Part shown: in pieces, positions 24,912 through 33,854 of the stretch
How the letters are laid out: each line of letters starts with the position of its first letter
Numbering within the stretch: the stretch's first letter is position 1
Origin: Roseomonas fluvialis
Lineage (GTDB): Bacteria; Pseudomonadota; Alphaproteobacteria; Acetobacterales; Acetobacteraceae
Direction of reading: 5' to 3'
NCBI RefSeq assembly: GCF_022846615.1
Contig: NZ_AP025637.1
Location: 2,753,001 to 2,817,000, forward strand
Length of the DNA stretch: 64,000 bases
The notes under the pieces: model-generated
The model's input: the letters and a program-made list of their open reading frames with translations, nothing else
Databases searched by the model: none
What the model was told of the DNA's origin: nothing
Position numbers and translations under genes: made by a program

Positions 24912-26672
24912 TCAGCGCGGCCGCGGCCCGGTCCGGCGTGGGGCGGGCGTGCGCACCGCCTGCGCGGGCACCGGCGCCGCCGCACCCGCCGCCTTCGCCG
25001 CCTGCGCGCGCAGGTCGGCGATGGTGGCGCGGTTGGTCACCTGCTCGGGGTTGGTGCGCACCTCGACCACCGCGGGCTTGCCGGACGCCAGCGCGCGCTT
25101 CACGGCGGGCACCAGCTGCTCGGTCGTCTCGACGATCTCGCCATGGCCGCCGAAGGCCTCGATGAACTTGGCGAAGTCCGGGTTGGTCAGCGCCGTGCCC
25201 GAGACCCGCGCCGGATAGGTGCGTTCCTGGTACATGCGGATGGTGCCGTACATCTGGTTGTTGAACACCAGGATCACCGGGTTCACCGCGTGATGGAACG
25301 CGGTCGCGATTTCCTGCCCCGTCATCAGGAAGCCGCCATCGCCCACGAAGCCGATCACTGCGCGATCGGGATAGGTGATCTTCGCGCCGATCGCCGCCGG
25401 CACCGCATAGCCCATCGCACCGTTGGTCGGCCCGAGGAAATCCTGCTTCTCGCCGAAATGCATGAAGCGGTTGGGCCAGGTCGCGAAATTGCCCGCGTCC
25501 GTCGTGAAGATGGTGTCCTTGGGCAGTTCCTTCTCGAGCGCCTGCAGCGCCACCGCCAGGTTCAGCGGGCCTTCGTAGTCGGGCGGCGTCGCCTGCGCGA
25601 CGCGCAGCGCACGCAATTCCCTTGTCCATGCGGACCAGGCCGGCTTCTTCACCGCCCCCGCCGCCTTGGCCGCCGCGGCGAAGGCATTGACCTCGCTCAC
25701 GATGCCGAGCGCGGGCCGGTACACCCGCCCGATCTCAGCCTGGTCGGGATAGACATGCACGATGGGCGTCGCGCCCGCCATGTCGAACAGCGTGTAGCCT
25801 TGGCTGACCGGCTCGCCGACGCGCGTGCCGATCGCGAGGATCAGGTCGCTCTCCTTCGCCTTCGCGACCAACCCGGCATCCGCACCCACGCCCAGGTCGC
25901 CCACGTAGTTGGGCGAGGTGCCATCGAACAGCCCCATGCGACGGAACGCGACGCTCACAGGCAGGTCATTGGCCAGCAGCCAGTCGCGGATGTCCGCCTT
26001 GCCCTGGTCGGACCAACGCGACCCGCCCAGCACCACCAGCGGGCGTTCAGCGGCCGACAGCATCTTCATCAGGCGCGGCAGTGCATCGGGGGCGGGGTTC
26101 GGCGGCAGCACATCGGCGGGCCCGATATCCGGCACCGAGGCCATGCGCTTCTGCATCTCCTCGCTGATCGCGACAACCACCGGGCCAGGCCGGCCCGACG
26201 TCGCGACATCGAAGGCATGCGCCATCAGTTCGGGGATGCGCTTCTCGTCGTCAATCTGCGTGACCCACTTCGCGAGCGGGCCGAACATCTTGCGGTAGTC
26301 CACTTCCTGGAAGGATTCGCGGTCGGTCTCCTCGACCGGGATCTGCCCCACCAGCAGCACCAGCGGCGTGGAATCCTGGAAGGCGACATGCACGCCGATC
26401 GCGGCGTGGCAGGCGCCAGGCCCGCGCGTGACGATCGCCACCCCTGGCTTGCCGGTCAGCTTGCCGTAGGCTTCCGCCATATGGACCGCGCCGGCTTCGA
26501 AGCGGCAGGTCACCAGCTGCAGCCGGTTGCGCACCGCGTACAACCCATCGAGCAGGTCGAGGTAGGATTCGCCCGGCACGCAGAAGGCATGCGTGACACC
26601 CTGCGCCACCAGCGCATCGGCCAGCAGCTTGCCCCCCGTGCGCCCCGCGATGGCGCGACGTCCTTCAGTCAT
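24912..26672 (-). CDS. Thiamine-diphosphate-binding enzyme (acetolactate synthase-like)
   Basis: 586-residue enzyme with the three domains of the acetohydroxyacid synthase/benzoylformate decarboxylase family. The N-terminal pyrimidine domain has FCVPGESYLDLLDGL and the activating glutamate E59 in CRFEAGAVHMAEAYG. A central nucleotide-like domain follows. The C-terminal diphosphate domain has the GDG motif at residues 444-446 (VGDGGFLMTGQEIATA) and the metal-binding NNQMYGTIR. It is not coupled to an ilvH regulatory subunit, so it is unlikely to be the main acetolactate synthase; oxo-acid decarboxylase or carboligase are alternatives. The last 35 or so residues form an unusual Ala/Pro/Arg-rich tail. 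Confidence 0.85.
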   Translation of the reverse strand: MTEGRRAIAGRTGGKLLADALVAQGVTHAFCVPGESYLDLLDGLYAVRNRLQLVTCRFEAGAVHMAEAYGKLTGKPGVAIVTRGPGACHAAIGVHVAFQDSTPLVLLVGQIPVEETDRESFQEVDYRKMFGPLAKWVTQIDDEKRIPELMAHAFDVATSGRPGPVVVAISEEMQKRMASVPDIGPADVLPPNPAPDALPRLMKMLSAAERPLVVLGGSRWSDQGKADIRDWLLANDLPVSVAFRRMGLFDGTSPNYVGDLGVGADAGLVAKAKESDLILAIGTRVGEPVSQGYTLFDMAGATPIVHVYPDQAEIGRVYRPALGIVSEVNAFAAAAKAAGAVKKPAWSAWTRELRALRVAQATPPDYEGPLNLAVALQALEKELPKDTIFTTDAGNFATWPNRFMHFGEKQDFLGPTNGAMGYAVPAAIGAKITYPDRAVIGFVGDGGFLMTGQEIATAFHHAVNPVILVFNNQMYGTIRMYQERTYPARVSGTALTNPDFAKFIEAFGGHGEIVETTEQLVPAVKRALASGKPAVVEVRTNPEQVTNRATIADLRAQAAKAAGAAAPVPAQAVRTPAPRRTGPRPR

Positions 26673-26727
26673 CCGGCTATTCCCCCGTCGGCATGGCGCC
26701 GGAGGCTACCCCGTCCCGCGCCGCGCG

Positions 26728-29700
26728 TCACTCCGCCGGCTGCGGCCCGTGCCCCTTGCCGCGGTTCGTCTCGAGCGCGGCCAGCTTCGCGGCGATGGCC
26801 CCGATCGGCTTGGTGTAGGGGGCGAGCAGCAGGTACAGCGCCGGCACCGCATAGAGCGTCACGAAGGTCGACAGCGTGATGCCGCCCACGATCACGACGC
26901 CCAGCGCCGAACGGCTCTCGGCCCCCGCGCCCGTCGCCATCGCCAGCGGCACCGCGCCCAGCACGGTCGCGATCGATGTCATCAGGATCGGCCGCAGCCG
27001 CACGACGGACGCCTCCAGCACCGCGTCACGCACGCTCATGCCCCGGTCGCGCAGCTGGTTGGCGAATTCCACGACAAGGATGCCGTTCTTCGCCATCAGC
27101 CCGATCAGCAGGATCATGCCGATCTGGCTGAACACGTTGAGCGACTGCCCCGTCCACCACAGCGCCAGCAGCCCGCCGGTGATCGCGAGAGGCGTCGACA
27201 GCAGGATCACGAAGGGGTGGATGAAGCTCTCGAACTGCGCCGCAAGCACCAGGAACACCACCAGCAGTGCCATCGCGAAGGTCAGATAGAGTGCGCCCGA
27301 GGATTCCCGGAATTCCAGCGACTGCCCGCGATACGAAATGCGCGCATCGCCCGGCAGGACCTCGCGCGCCACGCCATCCATGTAGGCCAACGCATCGCCC
27401 AGCGAGTAGCCCGGCGCGAGCGACGCTGTGATGGTGATGGCGCGCACACGGTCCTCGCGCGACAGCGTCTGCGCGCGCGCGCGCTCGGACATGGTCACGA
27501 TGTTCGACAGCGGCACCAGCCCGCCCGAGGCCGTGCGCACGAATACGTTCTGCAGGTCATAGGGCGACAGCCGTGCCTCCTCGGGCGCCTGCAGCAGCAC
27601 CTTGTATTCCTGCCCGCCCACGACATAGGTCGTGACCTCGCGCGAGCCCATCATCGTCTCGATGGTGCGTCCCACCGCGGCAATCGACACGCCAAGGTCG
27701 GCAGCCTTGCGCCGGTCGATCTCGACCCGTACCTCCGGCTTGGTCTCCTTGAAGTTGTGGTCGAGGTTGAGCAGCCTCGGGTTCTCCCGCGCGCGCGCGA
27801 GGAACTGGTCGCGCCAGCCGATCAGCGTGTCGTAGTCCGGCCCGCCGATCACGAACTGCACCGGCGGCTGGAAACCGCGCGCGCCGAGCGAGGGCGGGTT
27901 CAGCGCGAAGCCGCGCACGCCCGGGATCTGCGCGATCTGCGGAAATACCTCGGCGGCGATCTGCTGCTGCTTGCGGCTGCGCTCCGCCCAGGGGGCCAGG
28001 CGGATGAAGATGTTCGCCACATTGCCCACCGCGGGGCGCGAGAACCCGCCGACGGTCGCGAAGACCGCCACCGCCTCCCCGTTTTCGACATAGCGCTGCA
28101 GCAGGCGTTCGATCTGCAGCACGTGTTCCATCGTGTAGCCGAAAGACGCGCCCTCCGGCCCCGTGGTCGGAATGATGACCACGCCGCGATCCTCGGTCGG
28201 CGCGAATTCCTTGGGCAGCGCCGCATAGAGCACGACCGCGAAGGCCGACAGCAGGGCCGACGCCCCCAGCACCAGCACGGGCGCGCGCAACGCGCGGTCC
28301 AACGTCCAGCGCAGCGACCCGTTCAGCGCCAGGAAGAACGGCTCGGTCACGCGGATCAGCCAGGATTCGCCCTCGTGCGGCTTCAGCAGCTTCGAACACA
28401 TCATGGGCGTGAGCGTCAGCGCGATCAGCCCCGAGAACACCACCGAGGCCGCCAGCGCGAGCCCGAATTCCGTGAACAGCCGCCCGGTATTGCCGCCCAT
28501 GAAGGATAGCGGCACGAAGACCGCGACCAGCACCAGCGTGGTCGCGATGACCGCGAACGCGATCTCGCGCGCCCCCAGCAACGATGCCAGCAGCGGGTCC
28601 TCGCCTTCCTCGATGCGTCGATGGATGTTCTCCAGCACCACGATCGCGTCATCGACCACCAGGCCGATCGCCAGCACCAGGCCCAGCAGCGTCAGCACGT
28701 TCACCGAGAATCCCAGCGCGGCCGTCGCGATGAAGGACGCGATGATCGACACCGGGATCGCCACGGCTGGAATGATGGTCGCGCGCACCGACCGCAGGAA
28801 CAGGAAGATCACGCCGACAACGAGGGCGAGCGCGATCATCAGCGCGTGCTCGACCTCGTAGATCGACTGGCTGATGAACAGGCTCTCGTCATAACCGACG
28901 ATGACGTCGATCCCCTCGGGCAATGACGGCCGGATGCGCTCCATCTCGGCCTTCACGCCATTCGCCACCGACAGCGTATTGGCGGTGGATTGCCGCAGGA
29001 TGCCCAGGCCGATGGCGGGCCGACCGTTGATGCGATAGGCGCCGCGCGTATCCTCGGCGGCGACCTCGACGCGCGCCACCTCGCCCAGCAGCACCTGCGC
29101 ACCGGTCGCTGCGCGCGTCACCACGATCTCGCGGAACTGTTCGGGCCGGCTCATGCGGGAATCCGTGCGCACGGTCAGTTCGCGCGCCGTGCTCTCGATC
29201 CGCCCGCCGGGCAGTTCCACATTCTCGCGACGGATCGCGTCCTCGATGTCCTGCACCGTGAGGTTGCGCGCCGCCAGCGCCTGGCGGTCGATCCACACGC
29301 GCATGGCGAAGCGCCGCTCGCCCTGGATCAGCACCTGCGCGACCCCCTCGACGATCGCGAGCCGGTCCACGATTCGACGTCGCGCGATATCCGTCAGGTC
29401 GAGCGGCGTGAGGCGGTCCGACGCCAGCGCGATCCACAGGATCGGCCGGCTGTCGCCATCCACCTTCGCCACCACGGGCGTATCCGCCTGTTCCGGCAGC
29501 CGCGCCAAGGCGCGCGCAACACGGTCACGCACGTCGTTCGCCGCGCTGTCCACGTTGCGCGAAAGCAGGAACTCCATGGTGATCTGGCTGCGCTCGTCAC
29601 GCGACTGCGACGACATCACCTTGATGCCCTCGATCCCGGCGACCGCGCCTTCCAGGATCTCGGTGATCTGGCTGTCCACCACCGGGGCCGACGCGCCGCG

Positions 29701-29853
29701 ATAGGTCGTGGTAATCTGGATGATGGGCGGGTCGATCGCCGGGTATTCACGGATCGGCATGCGCATCAGCGCAAAGATGCCGAGCACGGTCAGCAACAGC
29801 GAAATCACGGTCGCGAAGACCGGCCGCTTGATCGAGACGTCGGAGAGCACCAT
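26728..29853 (-). CDS. RND efflux pump inner membrane transporter (HAE1 type)
   Basis: 1041-residue hydrophobe/amphiphile efflux protein of the AcrB/MexB type. It starts MVLSDVSIKRPVFATVISLLL, with the porter-domain hallmark IREYPAIDPPIIQITTTYRGAS. The twin proton-relay aspartates lie in IGLVVDDAIVVLENIHR, and the second-half helices include GLMAKNGILVVEFANQL. Twelve transmembrane helices and two large periplasmic loops are expected for this length. It uses the proton gradient to expel drugs, dyes or other amphiphiles. It is downstream of its fusion protein by 6 bases; no channel gene is adjacent, and the TolC at 2484-4016 is a candidate. Confidence 0.95.
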   Translation of the reverse strand: MVLSDVSIKRPVFATVISLLLTVLGIFALMRMPIREYPAIDPPIIQITTTYRGASAPVVDSQITEILEGAVAGIEGIKVMSSQSRDERSQITMEFLLSRNVDSAANDVRDRVARALARLPEQADTPVVAKVDGDSRPILWIALASDRLTPLDLTDIARRRIVDRLAIVEGVAQVLIQGERRFAMRVWIDRQALAARNLTVQDIEDAIRRENVELPGGRIESTARELTVRTDSRMSRPEQFREIVVTRAATGAQVLLGEVARVEVAAEDTRGAYRINGRPAIGLGILRQSTANTLSVANGVKAEMERIRPSLPEGIDVIVGYDESLFISQSIYEVEHALMIALALVVGVIFLFLRSVRATIIPAVAIPVSIIASFIATAALGFSVNVLTLLGLVLAIGLVVDDAIVVLENIHRRIEEGEDPLLASLLGAREIAFAVIATTLVLVAVFVPLSFMGGNTGRLFTEFGLALAASVVFSGLIALTLTPMMCSKLLKPHEGESWLIRVTEPFFLALNGSLRWTLDRALRAPVLVLGASALLSAFAVVLYAALPKEFAPTEDRGVVIIPTTGPEGASFGYTMEHVLQIERLLQRYVENGEAVAVFATVGGFSRPAVGNVANIFIRLAPWAERSRKQQQIAAEVFPQIAQIPGVRGFALNPPSLGARGFQPPVQFVIGGPDYDTLIGWRDQFLARARENPRLLNLDHNFKETKPEVRVEIDRRKAADLGVSIAAVGRTIETMMGSREVTTYVVGGQEYKVLLQAPEEARLSPYDLQNVFVRTASGGLVPLSNIVTMSERARAQTLSREDRVRAITITASLAPGYSLGDALAYMDGVAREVLPGDARISYRGQSLEFRESSGALYLTFAMALLVVFLVLAAQFESFIHPFVILLSTPLAITGGLLALWWTGQSLNVFSQIGMILLIGLMAKNGILVVEFANQLRDRGMSVRDAVLEASVVRLRPILMTSIATVLGAVPLAMATGAGAESRSALGVVIVGGITLSTFVTLYAVPALYLLLAPYTKPIGAIAAKLAALETNRGKGHGPQPAE

Positions 29854-29859
29854 CGCCGT

Positions 29860-30978
29860 TCAGCTCGTCGGTCGTGTCAGGGTTTCGACCACCCGCACGG
29901 GCAGGTCGTTGCGCAGGCGCTGGATGCCGCGCACCACCACCGGCTCGCCGGCATTCAGCCCTTCGCGGATCTCGACCTCTCCGGGCAGCCGCAGGCCCAG
30001 CTTCACTTCCTGGCGCCGCGCGCGCCCGTCGCGCACCACGAAGACGAAGGCGCGGTCGCCCACCGGGTCGATCGCCTCCTCGGCCACCAGCAACGCGCGG
30101 TCGCGTTCCTCGAGCACCAGTTCCACCGTCAGGAACAGGCCAGGTCGCAGCGCCTCGTCCGAATTGTCGAATTCGCTGATCACGCGCACCGATCGCGTCG
30201 CGGGGTCGATTCGCGTGTCGATCACCGCGACCGTGCCGCGGAAGCGCCGGTCCCCATAGGCGATGCTGCGCGCCGTCACGGCGCTGCCCACGCGGATGCG
30301 CGCGAGATGCACCTCCGGCACCGAGAATTCCACCCGCACCCGCGCCGTGTCATCCAGCGTGGTGATCACCGTGCCCGGCTGGATCAGCGCGCCCGGGCTC
30401 ACCTGGCGCAGGCCGACGCGCCCGGCGAAGGGTGCATTGACGCGCAATTCCTCGAGCCGCGCATCCGCCTGGCGCACCCGCCCCTCCGCCTGGCGCGCCA
30501 GCGCTTCCAGCGTCTCGAGCCGCTGCGCCGCGATGGTCTGCCCGGCCTGCAACTGTCGCGCACGCACCAGCTGGTTCCGCGCATCGTCCATCAGCGCCCG
30601 CGCCTGGTCGAGCTCGGCACGCAGTGCGGCGGCATCGAGCTGCACGAGCGTCGACCCCGCCTCGACCAGCTGGCCTTCGCTGAAGTTGATTGTCTCGACG
30701 ATGCCCGCGACCTTGGAGGTGATGGTCACCGCCTCGCGCGCGCGCACCGTGCCGACGCTCTCGACCTTGTCCACCACCTGGGCCACGCGCACCGGCTGCA
30801 CGATCACGCCGACCGGGCCGCCCGGCCCGCCGCCGCGACCGCCACCCTGCGCGGGCGGCGCCTGCAGGCCAAGCATCTCCAGCGGCGGCTTCAGCCCGAC
30901 CTTGTCACCGTAGAAATGCCACCCCGCCCCGGCAGCACCGACCAGGGCCAGGACAGCCAGCTGCGTCATCGTCCGCAT
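29860..30978 (-). CDS. RND efflux periplasmic adaptor (membrane fusion protein)
   Basis: 372-residue HlyD/AcrA-family adaptor. An N-terminal hydrophobic segment (MTQLAVLALVGAAGAGW) anchors or exports it. A Gly/Pro-rich stretch follows (about residues 45-55), then the lipoyl half-motif VGTVRAREAVTITSKVAGIV and NFSEGQLVEAGSTLVQLD. A coiled-coil hairpin spans about residues 118-160, with the second lipoyl half NAPFAGRVGLRQVSPGALI. The C-terminal beta domain reads EFDNSDEALRPGLFLTVEL. It links the RND pump to an outer membrane channel. ATG 30969 is an alternative start. A palindrome lies 18-33 bases upstream. Confidence 0.93.
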   Translation of the reverse strand: MRTMTQLAVLALVGAAGAGWHFYGDKVGLKPPLEMLGLQAPPAQGGGRGGGPGGPVGVIVQPVRVAQVVDKVESVGTVRAREAVTITSKVAGIVETINFSEGQLVEAGSTLVQLDAAALRAELDQARALMDDARNQLVRARQLQAGQTIAAQRLETLEALARQAEGRVRQADARLEELRVNAPFAGRVGLRQVSPGALIQPGTVITTLDDTARVRVEFSVPEVHLARIRVGSAVTARSIAYGDRRFRGTVAVIDTRIDPATRSVRVISEFDNSDEALRPGLFLTVELVLEERDRALLVAEEAIDPVGDRAFVFVVRDGRARRQEVKLGLRLPGEVEIREGLNAGEPVVVRGIQRLRNDLPVRVVETLTRPTS

Positions 30979-30995
30979 GAGGTACCCGCTTCGGC

Positions 30996-31011
30996 GTCAC
31001 ACCTATGTGAC
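30996..31011. promoter_or_regulatory. Inverted repeat upstream of the efflux operon
   Basis: GTCACA-CCTA-TGTGAC is a perfect inverted repeat with 6-base arms and a 4-base spacer, 18 bases before the adaptor gene start. It overlaps where the -10 element would be, with a TTGCTG about 18 bases further upstream on the minus strand as a possible -35. TetR-type repressors of RND pumps often bind such sites; none is encoded next to it here. Confidence 0.4.
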
Positions 31012-31050
31012 CATGCCTGCCGTAAACAGCAAGCGCCGAAGGCCGGTGCG

Positions 31051-32043
31051 TTACGCAGCATTCACTTTGATACAACGCGTCATCCGCCCCGGCCCGGCCG
31101 GCACCGCGGGCGGCACACCGGCCAGGCAGGCGGGTTCGGCCAGTGCGCAGCGCGGGGAGAAGGCGCAGGTGGTCGGCGCCGTCTCGAGCCCCGGCGGCGC
31201 GCCGGGAATCGTCGTCAGCCGCTTCCCCCGCATGCCCGGATGCACCGTCGCGCCCAGCAATCCCTGTGCATAGGGATGCAGCGGCCCGGCCATGAACGGG
31301 CCCACGCCGCCTTCTTCCACCACGCGGCCGGCGTACATGACGGCCACACGATCGGCGATCTCGCCGGCCACGCCCAAATCGTGCGTCACGAAGATCACGC
31401 CCATGCCGAGGCGTTCCTGCAATTCGCGCAGCAGCAGCAACACCTGGATCTGCACCGTGGCATCGAGCGCCGTGGTCGGTTCGTCGGCCAGCAACAGCTT
31501 GGGCTTGCAAGCCAGCGCCACCGCAATCATGGCGCGCTGCCGCAGCCCGCCCGACAACTCATGCGGGTAGGCCGCGAGGCGCCGCTTGGCCGATGGGATC
31601 TGCACCAGTTCCAGCAATTCCAGCGCGCGCGCATCGGCCGCCGACCGCGACACACCCTCGTGCCGCTGCACGGCTTCGGCAATCTGCCGGCCGATGGTGA
31701 AGACCGGGTCGAGCGCGGTCATCGGCTCCTGGAAGATCATCGCCACGTCGCCGCCGCGGAAATCCGACAGCTGGCCCTCGCTCATGGCCTGCACGTCGCG
31801 GCCGGCCACCTCGATCGATCCTTCGACCTTGGCGAATTTCGGCAGCAGCTTCATCAGCGCGCGCAGCGTGACCGACTTGCCCGACCCGGACTCGCCCAGC
31901 AGGCACAGCACCTCCCCCTGCGCGAGATCGAGGTCCACGCCGTTCACCGCATGCACGGTACGATCGCGGTTCTTGAACAGCACGGACAGGTTCCGCGCGC
32001 GCACCAGCGGCGGCGCGGCGTCCATCTTCACGGCCGCGCTCAT
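31051..32043 (-). CDS. Dipeptide/oligopeptide ABC transporter ATPase, DppD type
   Basis: 330-residue ATPase. Walker A is [11 protein letters not shown], the Q-loop [14 protein letters not shown], the signature LSGGLRQRAMIAVALAC, Walker [17 protein letters not shown] and the switch VTHDLG. The C-terminal extension with GLETAPTTCAFSPRCALAEPAC holds the cysteines conserved in DppD/OppD. Its start overlaps the stop of the partner ATPase by ATGA. No permease or binding protein gene adjoins the pair, so the importer they power must be encoded elsewhere. Confidence 0.92.
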   Translation of the reverse strand: MSAAVKMDAAPPLVRARNLSVLFKNRDRTVHAVNGVDLDLAQGEVLCLLGESGSGKSVTLRALMKLLPKFAKVEGSIEVAGRDVQAMSEGQLSDFRGGDVAMIFQEPMTALDPVFTIGRQIAEAVQRHEGVSRSAADARALELLELVQIPSAKRRLAAYPHELSGGLRQRAMIAVALACKPKLLLADEPTTALDATVQIQVLLLLRELQERLGMGVIFVTHDLGVAGEIADRVAVMYAGRVVEEGGVGPFMAGPLHPYAQGLLGATVHPGMRGKRLTTIPGAPPGLETAPTTCAFSPRCALAEPACLAGVPPAVPAGPGRMTRCIKVNAA

Positions 32044-33116
32044 GCCGCCACCTTCGGCGCCGCGCTGTGCCCGCTGCCGGGAATGACGGCGTGGCAGGCG
32101 GCCTCGTGCCCCACGGTCAGGCCGGAGACCGGCGGCTCGCGCTCCGCACAGATGCCTTCGGCCATCACGCAGCGCGTGCGGAAGCGGCAGCCTGAGGGCG
32201 GATTGACCGGGTTGGGCGGATCGCCCGTCAGTGGCGGTTCGGTGCGCCGCCGCGCCGGGTCCATCGACGGCCGCGAGGCCAGCAGCGCGCGGGTATAGGG
32301 ATGCGCCGGGCGGTCGTAGATTTCCTCGACCGGCCCCTGCTCCGCCACCTTGCCCAGATACATCACCAGCACGCGGTCACTGATGTACTGCACCACGTTC
32401 AGGTCGTGGCTGATGAAGGCGTAGGTCAGGCCGAACTTGTCCTTGAGGTCGACCAGCAGGTTCAGCACCTGCGCCTCGACCGACTTGTCGAGCGCGCTGA
32501 CGGGTTCGTCCAGGATCACCAGGCGCGGCTGCAACGCGAGCGCGCGCGCGATGTTGATGCGCTGCCGCTGCCCGCCCGAGAGTTCATGCGGATAGCGCCG
32601 CGCGAACTGCCCCGGCGCCAAGCCCACCGCCGCCAACAATTCATGCGACCGCTCCCGCGCCTCATACGCGGACACGCCATGCACCTTGGGCGCGAAGGCG
32701 ATGGTCTCCTCGATGGTCAGGCGCGGGTTCAACGACGCGTAGGAATCCTGGAACACCATCTGCACCTGGCGGCGATATTCGCGGATCGGCAGCCCGCCGG
32801 TCTGGTCGTTGGCGCCGACCTTCTCGCCGTCGAACACCATCTCCCCCGCATCGGGGTCGAGCAGACGCATCAGCAGCCGGGCGGTGGTGGATTTCCCGCA
32901 GCCCGACTCACCGACGATGCCCAGCGTCTCGCCCTTGCGGATCGAGAGGCTCACGCCGTCCACCGCGCGGACCTCGGCCACCTTGCGGCCCAGCAGCCCG
33001 CCGCGGATCGGGAAATGCTTCACGAGGCCCGAGACCTCGAGCAGCGGCTGGGCGGGGCCGCCCCGGTCGGGCGCCTGGGTGAATTCGGTCATGTGGTCCT
33101 GGCTAGCAACACTCAT
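32040..33116 (-). CDS. Dipeptide/oligopeptide ABC transporter ATPase, DppF type
   Basis: 358-residue ATPase. Walker A is GESGCGKSTTARLLMRL, the Q-loop MVFQDSYASLNPRLTIEE, the signature [17 protein letters not shown], Walker [17 protein letters not shown] and the switch ISHDLN. The C-terminal cysteine region is PSGCRFRTRCVMAEGICAERE. The start MSVASQDH (33116) has GGAGG four bases upstream; MTEFTQAPD at 33092 is an alternative. First gene of the two-ATPase unit. Confidence 0.92.
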   Translation of the reverse strand: MSVASQDHMTEFTQAPDRGGPAQPLLEVSGLVKHFPIRGGLLGRKVAEVRAVDGVSLSIRKGETLGIVGESGCGKSTTARLLMRLLDPDAGEMVFDGEKVGANDQTGGLPIREYRRQVQMVFQDSYASLNPRLTIEETIAFAPKVHGVSAYEARERSHELLAAVGLAPGQFARRYPHELSGGQRQRINIARALALQPRLVILDEPVSALDKSVEAQVLNLLVDLKDKFGLTYAFISHDLNVVQYISDRVLVMYLGKVAEQGPVEEIYDRPAHPYTRALLASRPSMDPARRRTEPPLTGDPPNPVNPPSGCRFRTRCVMAEGICAEREPPVSGLTVGHEAACHAVIPGSGHSAAPKVAA

Positions 33117-33140
33117 GCCGCCTCCCCCGGTGCCGCGACT

Positions 33141-33175
33141 CCGCCCTGCAGGGCGGGCCTGCCCAAGCCTTGGGC
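33141..33175. other. Two adjacent hairpins in a divergent gap
   Basis: CCGCCCTGCAGGGCGG (33141-33156) is a perfect palindrome. It is followed by GCCCAA-GCC-TTGGGC (33161-33175), a 6-base-pair hairpin. They lie between the leftward ATPase gene and the rightward papain-like gene. They may be a protein-binding or RNA-structure element; no known riboswitch is recognised. Confidence 0.35.
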
Positions 33176-33280
33176 GATGCAACCCGCCGGCGCATCCCAA
33201 GGGGGCACGAAAAGCTTCATCCCCCGTGCCGGCTCATGCTGCCACAGTCGTGCCGCAATCCACCATGGCCGGAGGCCCCC

Positions 33281-33814
33281 ATGTCGATCAGCATCGGTAA
33301 CCATCGGATCCCCGGCCGCAGCCGGTCGAACGCCGTCTCCTCCGCCGGCCCCTCGCTGCTGCTCGACGTGCCGCTGGTCGGCCAGGTGCAGGGCATGGAC
33401 TGCTGGTACGCCGCGGCCTGCATGGTCGCCTACTACCAGGAGGCCGGGCCGCGGCTGGGCCTGCCCACTGTCTGGCAGGCCGACAAGGGCCTCAGCTCGA
33501 CCGCCTTCCCGCAGCTTGCCCAGGTCGAGGGGCTGGTGCCCGTCCCGATGCCGAGTGGCACGCATGCCCTCGGCAACTACGACCTGTTCCAGCTGCTGAT
33601 CAACTACGGGCCGCTCTGGGCCGCGGGTGACTGGTATGGCTTCGGCCATGTCATCGTCGTCACCGGCATCGAGGGCGACACGGTCCACATCAACGACCCG
33701 GACGACCAGCAGGGCGGCGATGACGGTCGCCGCGCCACCGAGACCATCACCTGGTTCAACGACCATGTTTGGTGGGACGTTGCCGGCTCCCTGATGTACA
33801 AGCCGGCGACGTAG
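33281..33814 (+). CDS. Papain-like cysteine protease family protein (AvrRpt2/C70-like)
   Basis: 177-residue protein with the arrangement of the AvrRpt2-type (peptidase C70) papain-like family. Q35 occupies the oxyanion position and C41 lies in GMDCWYAAACMVAYYQEAG, six residues apart as in papain. H123 is in GFGHVIVVTGI and D139 in VHINDPD. No signal peptide or transmembrane helix is evident in the first 25 residues. Start ATG 33281 follows GGAGG at 33271-33275. Such domains occur in secreted effectors and in bacterial proteins of unknown role; activity and secretion are unproven. It has no obvious operon partner. Confidence 0.75.
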   Translation: MSISIGNHRIPGRSRSNAVSSAGPSLLLDVPLVGQVQGMDCWYAAACMVAYYQEAGPRLGLPTVWQADKGLSSTAFPQLAQVEGLVPVPMPSGTHALGNYDLFQLLINYGPLWAAGDWYGFGHVIVVTGIEGDTVHINDPDDQQGGDDGRRATETITWFNDHVWWDVAGSLMYKPAT

Positions 33815-33854
33815 CCACGCACCTCCGCGCGGCGCCGCAGCGACGGAACCGGCC

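Noticed and set aside
28990..32298. Very long open frame on the plus strand (over 1100 codons)
   Set aside because: It lies antisense to the RND transporter, adaptor and ABC ATPase genes, whose motifs are unambiguous. Long antisense frames are expected in DNA this GC-rich.
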